Source: Blastococcus sp.
GTDB taxonomy: Bacteria > Actinomycetota > Actinomycetes > Mycobacteriales > Geodermatophilaceae
Length of the DNA stretch: 33,047 nt
Direction: 5' to 3'
Assembly: GCA_025965795.1 (NCBI GenBank)
Contig: JAOPWH010000142.1
Span: 1-33,047 of the forward strand
Below, piece by piece: positions 20,998-28,976 of the stretch (position 1 is its first letter; each line of letters begins with the position of its first letter). The notes under the pieces were generated by a model. The model worked only from the letters and a program-made list of their open reading frames with translations. It did no database searches and had not been told where the DNA came from. The position numbers were made by a program, and so were the translations under genes.

Positions 20998-22245
20998 GTG
21001 GCCAGCGCAGTCCCCGACTCGACCGACGTCCTGGTGGTGGGCGCCGGCCCGGCGGGGTCGGCGGCTGCCGCCTGGGCTGCGCGTGCGGGCTCCGAGGTCG
21101 TCCTCGCCGACGCAGCGGTCTTCCCGCGGGACAAGACGTGCGGCGACGGTCTGACGCCGCGGGCGGTGGCCGAGCTCGACCACCTCGGACTGGGGGACTG
21201 GGTGCGCGGGCATGCGCGCAACCGGGGCCTGCGCGCCGCCGGGTTCGGCCGGGAATGGGAGCTCCCGTGGCCGGGCGGCACGTTCCCCGACCACGGCAGC
21301 GCGGTGCCGCGCACCGAGCTCGACACCCGCATCCGCCAGGTGGCACTCGACTCGGGCGCCACGCCGCTCGACGGGGCCCGTGCGGTCGACGTGGTGCGGA
21401 ACGGCGACCGGGTGGCGGGCGTGGTCTTCGAGGTCGCCGACGGCAGACTGGTCACCGTCGGCTGCCGGCGGCTGGTCGTCGCCGACGGCGTGCGCTCGAC
21501 GCTGGGACGCGTGCTCGGGCGGACATGGCATCGCGACACCGCCTACGGGGTCGCCGCCCGCAGCTATGTCCGCTCCGGCCGCAGCGACGACGAGTGGATC
21601 TCCTCGCACCTCGAACTACGGGGCGCGGCGGGGGAGCTGCTCTCCGGTTACGGCTGGGTGTTCCCGCTCGGTGCGGCTGCCGCCGAGGTCAACCTCGGCG
21701 TCGGCACGCTCGCGACCGCGCGTCGGCCGGCCGGGGTGCAGCTGAAGGCCCTGCTGGAGCTCTACGCGGAGGCCCGGCGGGAGGAGTGGCAGCTCGACGG
21801 TCCGGTGCGGGACGTCGCCTCGGCGCTGCTCCCGATGGGCGGCGCGGTGTCGGGTGTGGCGGGCCGGAACTGGGCGCTGATCGGCGACGCAGCGGGGTGC
21901 GTGAACCCGCTCAACGGCGAGGGCATCGACTACGGCCTCGAGACGGGGCGCAGCGTCGTCGGCCTGTTCGGCGACGACGACTGGTCGGAGGCCTGGCCGG
22001 CCATTCTGCGCAGCCACTACGGGGAGGCGTTCTCGATCGCCCGAAGGCTGGCCGGGCTGCTGACCGTGCCCCGCTTCCTGCCCGCGGCCGGACCGGTCGG
22101 GATGCGCTCCCGTGCGCTGATGACCGTGGCCCTGCGGGTGATGGGCAACCTGGTCACCGAGGAGGACAGGGACGTCGTCGCCAGGGCCTGGCGCCTGGCC
22201 GGCAAGGGCTCCCTGAAGCTGGACCAGCGACCCCCGTTCACCTGA
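20998..22245 (+). CDS. Geranylgeranyl reductase family flavoprotein (MenJ-like)
   Basis: A 415-residue FAD enzyme that reduces isoprenoid double bonds. The FAD loop Gly-Ala-Gly-Pro-Ala-Gly is at 15-20, the Lys-Thr-Cys-Gly-Asp-Gly-Leu-Thr-Pro motif near 45-53, the family box Gly-Tyr-Gly-Trp-Val-Phe-Pro near 217, and the second FAD motif Gly-Asp-Ala-Ala-Gly-Cys-Val-Asn-Pro-Leu-Asn-Gly-Glu-Gly near 296. In Actinobacteria the closest characterised member is MenJ (Rv0561c), which saturates one isoprene unit of menaquinone; in archaea relatives saturate membrane lipids. No men or carotenoid genes lie beside it, though a prenyl diphosphate synthase follows 1 kb downstream. Convergent with the PAQR gene. 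Confidence 0.88.
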   Translation: MASAVPDSTDVLVVGAGPAGSAAAAWAARAGSEVVLADAAVFPRDKTCGDGLTPRAVAELDHLGLGDWVRGHARNRGLRAAGFGREWELPWPGGTFPDHGSAVPRTELDTRIRQVALDSGATPLDGARAVDVVRNGDRVAGVVFEVADGRLVTVGCRRLVVADGVRSTLGRVLGRTWHRDTAYGVAARSYVRSGRSDDEWISSHLELRGAAGELLSGYGWVFPLGAAAAEVNLGVGTLATARRPAGVQLKALLELYAEARREEWQLDGPVRDVASALLPMGGAVSGVAGRNWALIGDAAGCVNPLNGEGIDYGLETGRSVVGLFGDDDWSEAWPAILRSHYGEAFSIARRLAGLLTVPRFLPAAGPVGMRSRALMTVALRVMGNLVTEEDRDVVARAWRLAGKGSLKLDQRPPFT

Positions 22246-22331
22246 CCGGGGCCCGGAGGGTCCCCCGAGGAGCGACGGGAACGGCGCGACGCCCCTGGGG
22301 ACGGCGCCTGGCCGCGGTGTCCGACCGGAGG

Positions 22332-23153
22332 TCAGGCGAAAGGACTCGAGTACATCGCGAAGTACACCGCGATGTAGTGGCAGATCGCGGCCACGATCGT
22401 CATCGCGTGGAAGACCTCGTGGTAGCCGAAGGTGCCGGGCCACGGGTTGGGCTTCTTGATGGCGTAGGCGACGCCGCCGACCGTGTAGAGCAGGCCACCG
22501 ACGGCGAGCAGCACCAGTGACGTGACCCCGGCGATGTGCAGGATGTCGGTGAGGATGAAGACGGCGACCCAGCCGAGCCCGATGTAGAGGGGGACACCCA
22601 GCCAGCGCGGTGCGGTGGGCCAGCTGAGCTTGAGCACGACACCGGCGAGGGCGCCGGCCCAGACACCGGCGAGCACCCAGTAGCCCTGCGGCTGCGGTAC
22701 CGCGAGCAGGGCGAACGGTGTGTATGTGCCCGCGATGAACAGGAAGATCATCGAGTGGTCGAGCCGCTTCATGATCTTCCAGCCGCGCGGTGACCAGCGC
22801 CGCCGGTGGTAGAGCGCGCTGATGCCGAACAGGCCGCAGATCGTCAGGGAGTAGACCGTCACGGAGAGTCCGGCGCGGGATCCGAGCACGGACGCCAGGG
22901 GGACGAGCACGGCGCCGGCGACGATCGCCCCGAAGAAGGCGAACAGGTGCAGCCAGCCGCGCAACCGGGGGCGGGTGTCGGGGTGGTCCCAGTCGTCGTC
23001 GCCGAAATCAGCGGCTGTCCAGAGGGGCTCGACCCCCTCGACGCGTTCGCCCTCCTCGCGGACGGCGCGCATCGCCTGGCCGATCGGCGCCTCGAGTTCG
23101 GCGCCGTCGGCGTGCACCCGGACCTGTTCGCGTTCCTCGGGAGCAGCACTCAT
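22332..23153 (-). CDS. PAQR/hemolysin III family membrane protein
   Basis: A 273-residue protein with a charged cytoplasmic N-terminus of about 65 residues and seven hydrophobic segments. The PAQR/hemolysin III (CREST hydrolase) residues are intact: Ser-Ala-Leu-Tyr-His after helix 2, Arg-Leu-Asp-His-Ser before helix 3, and His-Glu-Val-Phe-His before helix 7, placed to bind zinc as in adiponectin receptors. A lipid amidase/ceramidase-like activity is possible; hemolysis is not implied. The same gene lies next to the prenyl transferase in M. tuberculosis (Rv1085c-Rv1086), also divergently. The ATG has no ribosome site but a leaderless -10 box. Confidence 0.92.
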   Translation of the reverse strand: MSAAPEEREQVRVHADGAELEAPIGQAMRAVREEGERVEGVEPLWTAADFGDDDWDHPDTRPRLRGWLHLFAFFGAIVAGAVLVPLASVLGSRAGLSVTVYSLTICGLFGISALYHRRRWSPRGWKIMKRLDHSMIFLFIAGTYTPFALLAVPQPQGYWVLAGVWAGALAGVVLKLSWPTAPRWLGVPLYIGLGWVAVFILTDILHIAGVTSLVLLAVGGLLYTVGGVAYAIKKPNPWPGTFGYHEVFHAMTIVAAICHYIAVYFAMYSSPFA

Positions 23154-23159
23154 GCACCG

Positions 23160-23165
23160 AGGTTA
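23160..23165 (-). promoter_or_regulatory. -10 box for leaderless PAQR gene
   Basis: TAACCT on the minus strand, six bases before ATG 23153, with no ribosome binding site between. Good TANNNT match. Confidence 0.5.
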
Positions 23166-23277
23166 CGGACCCGTAGGTTGGCCGTCATCCCGAGGCGCCT
23201 GTGAGCTTGTCGACGCCGGTCCGGGGCACCCCCGGAGGGGCCTGCCCCGAGAGCCCGCGGGTGACCGGTCAGGGGCC

Positions 23278-23283
23278 TAGGGT
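23278..23283 (+). promoter_or_regulatory. -10 box for leaderless prenyl transferase gene
   Basis: TAGGGT, then six bases, then GTG 23290. With the PAQR box it makes the 136-base spacer a divergent pair of leaderless promoters. Confidence 0.55.
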
Positions 23284-23289
23284 GACCGC

Positions 23290-24069
23290 GTGGGGGCGCG
23301 CCGGTACATACGCGAGGCGATCGTCCAGATCTACGAACGACGGCTCGCGCGCGCGCTGGAAGGCGCCGACGTGCCGCGGCATGTGGGCGTCATCATGGAC
23401 GGCAACCGGCGCTGGGCGCGGGCGATCGGGCTGGAGGACGTCGCCCACGGCCACCGTCGCGGTGCCGACAAGATCGTCGATCTGCTCGGCTGGTGCGACG
23501 ACGCCGGCGTCTCGTTGGTCACGCTCTTCCTGCTCTCCACCGACAACCTGAACCGGCCGGAGCCCGAGGTGACGGCCCTGTTGCAGATCATCGAGGACGT
23601 CGCGGTCGATCTCTCCCGCCCGGGGCGGCGCTGGCAGGTGCGTTCGATGGGCGCGCCCGAGGTGCTGCCTCCGGAGACAGTCGCCGTCCTCAAGCAGGCC
23701 GAGGAGGACACCCGGGACCGGCCGGGTGCCACCGTGAACCTCGCCGTCGGGTACGGCGGCCGCCGGGAGATCGCCGACGCCGTCCGGTCGCTGCTGGCCG
23801 AGCACGCCACGCGCGGCACGTCGCTGGAGGAGCTCGTCGAATCCCTCGAGGTCGAGCACATCGCCGAGCACCTCTACACCCGCGGTCAGCCCGATCCCGA
23901 CCTGGTGATCAGGACGAGTGGTGAGCAGCGGATGTCGGGCTTCCTGCTGTGGCAGACCGCGAACACGGAGTTCCTCTTCACCGACGTGTACTGGCCCGAC
24001 TTCCGGCGGGTGGACTTCCTGCGAGCACTGCGCGACTACTCCGCGCGGCACCGCCGGTTCGGATGCTGA
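23290..24069 (+). CDS. uppS: Cis-prenyl transferase (short, Z-farnesyl diphosphate synthase-like)
   Basis: A 259-residue cis-prenyl transferase that condenses isopentenyl diphosphate with allylic diphosphates for the polyprenyl carrier lipids of wall synthesis. The catalytic Asp37 lies in Ile-Met-Asp-Gly-Asn-Arg-Arg-Trp-Ala; the closing motif Arg-Thr-Ser-Gly-Glu-Gln-Arg begins at residue 208 with Phe-Leu-Leu-Trp-Gln after it. The Leu-Leu-Ser-Thr-Asp-Asn-Leu-Asn-Arg-Pro box resembles M. tuberculosis Rv1086, which makes E,Z-farnesyl diphosphate, rather than the decaprenyl enzyme (Rv2361c), so a short-chain product is likely. The last residues are odd: the 3' end is partly duplicated downstream (24115-24136). 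Leaderless GTG start. Confidence 0.92.
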   Translation: MGARRYIREAIVQIYERRLARALEGADVPRHVGVIMDGNRRWARAIGLEDVAHGHRRGADKIVDLLGWCDDAGVSLVTLFLLSTDNLNRPEPEVTALLQIIEDVAVDLSRPGRRWQVRSMGAPEVLPPETVAVLKQAEEDTRDRPGATVNLAVGYGGRREIADAVRSLLAEHATRGTSLEELVESLEVEHIAEHLYTRGQPDPDLVIRTSGEQRMSGFLLWQTANTEFLFTDVYWPDFRRVDFLRALRDYSARHRRFGC

Positions 24070-24136
24070 GCAACGGAGGGCGTCGCTGCGCCCGGCGGAG
24101 CTCGGCCGAAGACACCGCGCGGCACCGCCGGTTCGG
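24041..24136 (+). repeat. 22-bp direct repeat: duplicated uppS 3' end
   Basis: The 22 bases at 24041-24062, coding for the end of the prenyl transferase, occur again without change at 24115-24136, 74 bases later. The second copy is followed by GGC and TGA, which would give Arg-Phe-Gly-Gly-stop instead of the current Arg-Phe-Gly-Cys-stop. The 52 bases between (24063-24114) are unrelated. Probably an insertion that duplicated its target or a slipped duplication. Confidence 0.75.
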
Positions 24137-24143
24137 CGGCTGA

Positions 24144-24149
24144 CAAGCT
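24144..24149 (+). promoter_or_regulatory. Possible -10 box for the DUF885 gene
   Basis: CAAGCT, six bases before ATG 24156, with no ribosome site; another leaderless-type arrangement, weaker in sequence than the others. Confidence 0.35.
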
Positions 24150-24155
24150 TTCCGC

Positions 24156-25373
24156 ATGGCAGCCGCACCCCTGGACCTTCCCCTCGAGTACGTGCGGCTG
24201 GGGCTGCGTTTCGATCGGCTGGAATCGGGCTTCGTCGACGCGTACACCGGTGATCCCCGGATCCGGGCCGCGGTGGCGGACGAGCCGGCGCCGACGCCGC
24301 TGCAGCTGCGCGACCAGGCACGCGCCCTGCTGGCCGACCTGGACGCCGCCGGGCTGTCGGCCGAGCGAGCCGACTTCCTGCGCGGACAGCTGACGGGGCT
24401 GGAGTGCTCGGCGCGGAAGATGAGCGGTGAGCCGGTCGGCTTCGTCGACGAGGTGGCCGCCTACTTCCAGGTCGAGGTCACCCTCGGCGACCCTGCGGCC
24501 TACGGTGCCGCGCACGACGAGCTCGAGGTGCTGTTGCCGGGGCCCGGCTCACTGGCGGAGCGCTACGCGGCCCACCGTCGGCGGGAGGAGTGCCCGCCCG
24601 ACCGCCTCGAGGCAGCCGTGCACGCCCTGTCGAGCGCCCTGCGCGACAAGGTCCGCGGACAGTACGGCCTCCCGGAGGTCGAGACGGTCCGTTACGAGGT
24701 CGTCACCGACAAGCCCTGGTCGGGCTTCAACTACTACGAGGGCGACTACCGGTCGCGGGTCGCCATCAACGCCGATCTCCCGCACCGTATGTCGCAGCTG
24801 CCGCATCTGGTGGCGCACGAGTCCTATCCCGGTCACCACACCGAGCACTGCCGCAAGGAGCGTGGCCTCGTCGAGCGGGCGGCGCGGACCGAGCACACCG
24901 TGTTCCTGGTCAACACCCCGGAATGCCTCATGGCGGAGGGACTCGCCGACCTCGGGCTCGACGCCTCGGTGGGGGACGGTTGGGGTCCGTGGGCCGAGGA
25001 GATCCTCGGCGACCTGGGGCTGCGGTTCGACGGACATCTCGCCGAACGACTGGCGACAGCGGCCGCGCCACTGAACCGCGTGCGGCAGGACGCCGCGGTG
25101 CTCCTGCACGACCGGGGAGCCGACGCCGACGAGGTGATGGCGTACCTGCAGCGCTGGTCCCTGGTGAGCGCGGAACGGGCCGCCCAGCAGGTCCGGTTCC
25201 TCACCGACCCGCTCTGGCGGGCCTACATCTCCACCTACGTGGAGGGCTTCGACCTGCTGTCCCGGTGGCTGGCCGCGCGTCCGGCCGATCAGCCGGTGGC
25301 CGGCCGGTTCGTCCGGCTGCTCGACGAGCCGCTGACCCCGCGGGCCGTCACCGCCGAGTTGCACGCCGCATGA
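24156..25373 (+). CDS. DUF885 family metallopeptidase-like protein
   Basis: A 405-residue protein of the DUF885 family, mostly helical and related to zinc carboxypeptidase/oligopeptidase folds. The putative metal site is His221-Glu222-Ser-Tyr-Pro-Gly-His227-His228, the family HExxPGH pattern, with a likely third ligand Glu261 in Met-Ala-Glu-Gly-Leu-Ala. The Gly-Phe-Asn-Tyr-Tyr-Glu-Gly-Asp-Tyr segment before it is also conserved-looking. No signal peptide, so cytoplasmic. Substrate unknown. It is shorter than typical exported DUF885 proteins (about 550-600), missing much of the N-terminal helical part, which may define a subfamily. The stop overlaps the next ATG (ATGA). Confidence 0.85.
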   Translation: MAAAPLDLPLEYVRLGLRFDRLESGFVDAYTGDPRIRAAVADEPAPTPLQLRDQARALLADLDAAGLSAERADFLRGQLTGLECSARKMSGEPVGFVDEVAAYFQVEVTLGDPAAYGAAHDELEVLLPGPGSLAERYAAHRRREECPPDRLEAAVHALSSALRDKVRGQYGLPEVETVRYEVVTDKPWSGFNYYEGDYRSRVAINADLPHRMSQLPHLVAHESYPGHHTEHCRKERGLVERAARTEHTVFLVNTPECLMAEGLADLGLDASVGDGWGPWAEEILGDLGLRFDGHLAERLATAAAPLNRVRQDAAVLLHDRGADADEVMAYLQRWSLVSAERAAQQVRFLTDPLWRAYISTYVEGFDLLSRWLAARPADQPVAGRFVRLLDEPLTPRAVTAELHAA

Positions 25374-25549
25374 GCCGGCGCGAACCCCGCGAGGCGCGCG
25401 CCCTCGGGCTGTGGACGGCGGCCTGGCTCGGTGCCCTGCTGCTCGCAGGGCTGCTCTGGCTCGGCAACCTCTCCGTCCAGTGGCCGGTGCTCCTCGTGCC
25501 GGTGATCTGGGCCCTCGTGGCTCTGCGTCCCCGAGGTCCCCTGCACTGA
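25370..25549 (+). CDS. Tiny two-helix membrane protein
   Basis: A 59-residue protein with a basic N-terminus and two hydrophobic stretches (about 12-33 and 37-53), likely a membrane hairpin. ATG overlaps the stop of the DUF885 gene by four bases, so the two are coupled. No family recognised; it ends 62 bases before the ABC ATPase start. Confidence 0.7.
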   Translation: MSRREPREARALGLWTAAWLGALLLAGLLWLGNLSVQWPVLLVPVIWALVALRPRGPLH

Positions 25550-25610
25550 CCGGCGGAGCTGTCGGCGGATGTGCTCGACGTTGTCGTACCCGTGGCAGAT
25601 GCTGGCCCTC

Positions 25611-26597
25611 GTGATCCACGCCCGCGGTCTGGCCCGCACCTTCCGCAAGCGCAAGCAGGAAGTGCACGCCGTCGTCGGCGTCGACCTCGACGTCGAAGCC
25701 GGCGAGATCGTCGGCTTCCTGGGCGCCAACGGCGCCGGCAAGACCACGACGCTGCGGATGCTGACCACCCTCCTCGAGCCGACGGCGGGCACCGCCTCCG
25801 TGGCCGGCTGCGACCTGCGCACCGATCCCGTGGGCGTGCGGCGGCGGATCGGCTACGTCTCCCAGAGCGGCTCGACGGCGCCGGAGGCGCGCGCCGGTGA
25901 GGAGGTCGTCGACCACGCGCGGCTGTACGGGATGAGCACGGGGGAGGCCACCGAGCGCGGGCAGCAGCTCTTCCGCGAGCTGGACCTGGACGGCCTGTGG
26001 AAGCGCCAGCCCAAGACCCTGTCGGGGGGCCAGCGCCGGCGCCTCGACATCGTGGTCGGCCTGGTCCACGTGCCGCAGTTGGTGTTCCTCGACGAGCCGA
26101 CGACCGGGCTGGACCCGCAGGCGCGCGCGAATCTCTGGACCCACATCCGGTCCCTCCGGGAGGAACGGGGGACGACGGTCTTCCTGACCACCCACTACCT
26201 CGACGAGGCCGACGCGCTCTGCGACCGCATCCTGGTCATCGACCACGGGGCGATCGTCGCGAGCGGCACCCCCGACGAGCTGAAGTCCCAGGTCGGAGGA
26301 GACGTCCTCACGGTCACCGTCGCCGAGCCGGCGCAGGCGCCGGAGGTCGCCCGGCTGGTGAGTGCCCTGCCCGGAGCGGAGGCGCCGCAGGTGATCGACG
26401 ACCGGGTCGTCGGCCGGGTGCCGCACGGCGGCGCCGCGCTGGTGGAGCTCGTCCGGGGCCTCGACCGGGCCGGCATCGCGATCAGCGGGATCGAGAGCCG
26501 GCGGCCGAGCCTGGACGACGTCTTCCTGGGACTGACCGGCCGCTCGCTGCGGGACTCCGCGGAGGGCCCGGCCGTGCCGGCGGGGGTGGCGGGCTGA
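25611..26597 (+). CDS. ABC transporter ATP-binding protein (DrrA-like)
   Basis: A 328-residue ATPase of the drug/lipid exporter (DrrA/ABC-2) class. Walker A Gly-Ala-Asn-Gly-Ala-Gly-Lys-Thr-Thr is at 38-46, the Q-loop near 85, signature Leu-Ser-Gly-Gly-Gln at 137-141, Walker B ending Asp161-Glu162, and the H-loop His in Leu-Thr-Thr-His. A C-terminal extension of about 90 residues after residue 235 is typical for DrrA-type proteins and ends in Ser-Leu-Asp-Asp-Val-Phe-Leu. Candidate starts are ATG 25569, ATG 25599 and GTG 25611; GTG 25611 gives the usual short lead before the first strand, but none has a ribosome site. The stop overlaps the permease ATG by one base. Exported substrate unknown. 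Confidence 0.92.
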   Translation: MIHARGLARTFRKRKQEVHAVVGVDLDVEAGEIVGFLGANGAGKTTTLRMLTTLLEPTAGTASVAGCDLRTDPVGVRRRIGYVSQSGSTAPEARAGEEVVDHARLYGMSTGEATERGQQLFRELDLDGLWKRQPKTLSGGQRRRLDIVVGLVHVPQLVFLDEPTTGLDPQARANLWTHIRSLREERGTTVFLTTHYLDEADALCDRILVIDHGAIVASGTPDELKSQVGGDVLTVTVAEPAQAPEVARLVSALPGAEAPQVIDDRVVGRVPHGGAALVELVRGLDRAGIAISGIESRRPSLDDVFLGLTGRSLRDSAEGPAVPAGVAG

Positions 26598-27355
26598 TGC
26601 GCACCTTGATGCGGGACACCGGCACGGTGTTCGCCCGGGCGATGCGCATGTCGCTGCGCAATCCGGCCTGGCTGGTGATCATGATGATGCAGCCCATCCT
26701 CTACATCGTGCTGTTCGGGCCGCTGCTCGAGCCGTTGTCCGGGCAGCTCGGGGCGGGCAACGCGTACCAGATCTTCGTGCCCGGGATCCTGGTGCAGCTG
26801 GGCATCTTCGGGTCGCTGTTCGTGGGCTTCGGCCTCATCGCCGAGTACCGCGCCGGGGTGATCGAGAGCCAGCGGGTCACCCCGGCCAGCCGGACGGCGC
26901 TGCTTCTCGGCCGGGTGCTGCGCGACGTCGTCGTCCTGCTCGTGCAGGGCACGCTGCTGGTGCTGGTCTCGATCCCCCTGGGGCTGCGGGCCCCGGTGCT
27001 CGGTGTCGTGCTGACCCTCGCGGTCATCGCGCTGCTGGGCGCCGCTTTCGCCTCGGTGTCCTACGCGCTGGCGCTGACCCTGAAGAGCGAGGACGCGTTC
27101 GCGCCGCTGCTCAACGCCGTGGTGCTCCCGGTTCTGCTGCTGTCGGGGATCCTGCTGCCGATGTCGCTGGCGCCGGGGTGGTTGCAGACCATCAGCGACA
27201 TCAACCCGCTCAAGCACGTGGTGGACGGGACGCGGGAGTTCTTCCTGGGGGGCTACGACACGGCCACGGCCTGGTGGGGAGCCGCGCTGACCGTCGCCCT
27301 GGCGGTGCTGGGCTGGATCTTCGGCGTGCGGCGGTTCCGGCGCGAGTCCAGCTGA
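26597..27355 (+). CDS. ABC-2 type transporter permease (DrrB-like)
   Basis: A 252-residue integral membrane protein with six hydrophobic segments, the ABC-2 permease layout; the conserved Arg-Val-Thr-Pro-Ala-Ser-Arg motif lies in the loop after helix 2, and the Leu-Ser-Gly-Ile-Leu-Leu-Pro-Met stretch with Asn-Pro-Leu-Lys-His between helices 5 and 6 is characteristic. It pairs with the ATPase upstream (TGATG overlap) to form a two-gene exporter of the daunorubicin-resistance type. No regulator is adjacent. The substrate could be a lipid, antibiotic or peptide. Confidence 0.92.
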   Translation: MRTLMRDTGTVFARAMRMSLRNPAWLVIMMMQPILYIVLFGPLLEPLSGQLGAGNAYQIFVPGILVQLGIFGSLFVGFGLIAEYRAGVIESQRVTPASRTALLLGRVLRDVVVLLVQGTLLVLVSIPLGLRAPVLGVVLTLAVIALLGAAFASVSYALALTLKSEDAFAPLLNAVVLPVLLLSGILLPMSLAPGWLQTISDINPLKHVVDGTREFFLGGYDTATAWWGAALTVALAVLGWIFGVRRFRRESS

Positions 27356-27360
27356 TTGCT

Positions 27361-27386
27361 GGGGTTACTGGGACGGCTGGTACCCC
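27361..27386 (+). terminator. Weak hairpin after the ABC exporter
   Basis: GGGGTTAC (27361-27368) can pair with GTACCCC (27380-27386) with one bulge, five bases after the permease stop. Weak evidence for a terminator. Confidence 0.3.
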
Positions 27387-27447
27387 TTCGAGGGACACGC
27401 CGACTCCCGATAGGGGGAGAGGACACGAATCTGTCACCTGGCGGGCC

Positions 27448-27453
27448 TAGCGT
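27448..27453 (+). promoter_or_regulatory. -10 box upstream of phoH2
   Basis: TAGCGT lies five bases before a GTG at 27459 that is in frame with phoH2. Transcription starting there gives either a 150-base leader or a leaderless, 50-residue longer protein. Just upstream, GACA-CGAATC-TGTC (27422-27435) is a small inverted repeat that could be an operator. Confidence 0.5.
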
Positions 27454-27608
27454 CCGCAGTGGACGACGAGCTGCCCTCGCCGTCCACGGGAGGCCCGGTT
27501 GGTGCTGACGAGTTCGTCGACCAGGGGGGCCGGTTGCCGGCCTCTGCGCCGGGGCCCGGCCACCATCGAGCGGGGGCGCGCCCTGTGCCGCCCCACGGGA
27601 GTCGCCTC

Positions 27609-28904
27609 GTGACCACTCGCCGCACGTTCGTCCTCGACACCTCGGTCCTGCTCTCCGACCCCGGGGCGCTGCTGCGCTTCGGTGACTCCGACGTGGTGCT
27701 CCCGCTCGTCGTCGTCGGGGAACTCGAGAACAAGCGCGACCACCCCGAGCTCGGCTGGTTCGCCCGGCAGGCGCTGCGCATCCTCGACGACCTGCGGGTC
27801 ACCCACGGCCGGCTGGACGCGCCGGTGCCGGTCGGCGCGAACGGCGGCACCCTGCACGTCGAGCTCAACCACAGCGATCCCACCGTGCTGCCGGCCGGGT
27901 TCCGCAACGACAGCAACGACAGCCGGATCATGGTCGTGGCCCTGAACCTGCGGGCCGAGGGTCGCTCCGTCTGCCTGATCACCAAGGACGTGCCACTGCG
28001 GGTCAAGGCCGCGGCTGTCGGCCTCGACACCGACGACTACCGCCTGCACGACGCGGTCGATGCGGGGTGGACCGGCATGTCCGAGGTCTCGCTGGACGAC
28101 GCCGAACTGAACGACCTCTACGAGAACGGCGAGGCCTTCGTGCCCGCCGCCGCCGAGCTGCCCACCCACACGGGTCTGGTGCTGCTGTCCTCGCGCGGCT
28201 CGGCGCTGGGCCGCGTCACCCCGGACAAGCACGTGCGCCTGGTCCGCGGTGACCGGGAGGCGTTCGGACTGCACGGCCGCTCGGCCGAGCAGCGCATCGC
28301 ACTCGACCTCCTGCTCGACCCCGAGATCGGCATCGTCTCCCTCGGGGGCCGGGCCGGCACCGGGAAGTCGGCGCTCGCGCTGTGCGCCGGCCTCGAGTCG
28401 GTCATGGAGCGGCGGGCGCACAAGAAGGTCGTGATCTTCCGGCCGCTGTACGCCGTCGGCGGCCAGGAGCTCGGCTACCTGCCCGGCGGCGAGAACGAGA
28501 AGATGTCGCCCTGGGCGCAGGCGGTGTACGACACCCTCGGGGCGCTGGTCTCCCCGGCGGTCATCGACGAGATCGACTCCCGCGGACTGATCGAGGTGCT
28601 GCCGTTGACCCACATCCGCGGCCGCTCACTGCACGACTCGTTCGTGATCGTCGACGAGGCGCAGTCGCTCGAGCGCGGCGTGCTGCTCACCGTGCTGTCC
28701 CGGCTTGGGTCCGGGTCGCGGGTGGTGCTCACCCACGACGTCGCCCAGCGCGACAACCTCCGCGTCGGCCGGCACGACGGCATCACAGCCGTCATCGAAG
28801 CGCTCAAGGGGCACCCGCTGTTCTCCCACGTCACGTTGACGAGGTCCGAGCGATCGCCGATCGCCGCTCTGGTCACCGAGATGCTGGAGGACCTGCCGCT
28901 CTGA
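27609..28904 (+). CDS. phoH2: PhoH family protein with PIN domain (PhoH2)
   Basis: A 431-residue two-domain protein: an N-terminal PIN ribonuclease domain (residues 5-140, Leu-Asp10-Thr-Ser-Val-Leu-Leu and Gly-Glu-Leu-Glu acidic residues) and a C-terminal PhoH ATPase/helicase domain with Walker A Gly-Arg-Ala-Gly-Thr-Gly-Lys253-Ser and Walker B Ile-Val-Asp349-Glu350-Ala-Gln. Mycobacterial PhoH2 (Rv1095) unwinds and cleaves RNA and is described as the toxin of a PhoAT-PhoH2 pair. The sequence closely resembles what I recall of that protein throughout. GTG 27609 has GGGAG seven bases before it, and the following Thr-Arg-Arg-Thr-Phe-Val-Leu-Asp matches a natural PIN start. An in-frame GTG at 27459 is a possible alternative. 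No clear separate antitoxin ORF was found. Confidence 0.93.
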   Translation: MTTRRTFVLDTSVLLSDPGALLRFGDSDVVLPLVVVGELENKRDHPELGWFARQALRILDDLRVTHGRLDAPVPVGANGGTLHVELNHSDPTVLPAGFRNDSNDSRIMVVALNLRAEGRSVCLITKDVPLRVKAAAVGLDTDDYRLHDAVDAGWTGMSEVSLDDAELNDLYENGEAFVPAAAELPTHTGLVLLSSRGSALGRVTPDKHVRLVRGDREAFGLHGRSAEQRIALDLLLDPEIGIVSLGGRAGTGKSALALCAGLESVMERRAHKKVVIFRPLYAVGGQELGYLPGGENEKMSPWAQAVYDTLGALVSPAVIDEIDSRGLIEVLPLTHIRGRSLHDSFVIVDEAQSLERGVLLTVLSRLGSGSRVVLTHDVAQRDNLRVGRHDGITAVIEALKGHPLFSHVTLTRSERSPIAALVTEMLEDLPL

Positions 28905-28918
28905 TCCGCTCGCTCATG

Positions 28919-28976
28919 GGGGTGTTGTTCGCGCACCGTGAGTCCTGCAGGACGACCACAGCGCGAGCAACACCCC
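28919..28976. repeat. 58-bp palindromic repeat, family 1 copy A
   Basis: Starts 14 bases after the phoH2 stop. Outer arms of 16 bases, GGGGTGTTGTTCGCGC (28919-28934) and GCGCGAGCAACACCCC (28961-28976), pair completely with one G-T. The centre GTCCTGCAGGAC (28942-28953) is a perfect 12-base palindrome. Copy B has the same length. Confidence 0.85.

Noticed and set aside
24549-26426. 625-codon minus-strand ORF
   Set aside because: Shadow of the DUF885 and ABC ATPase genes; no domain, shadow-like composition.
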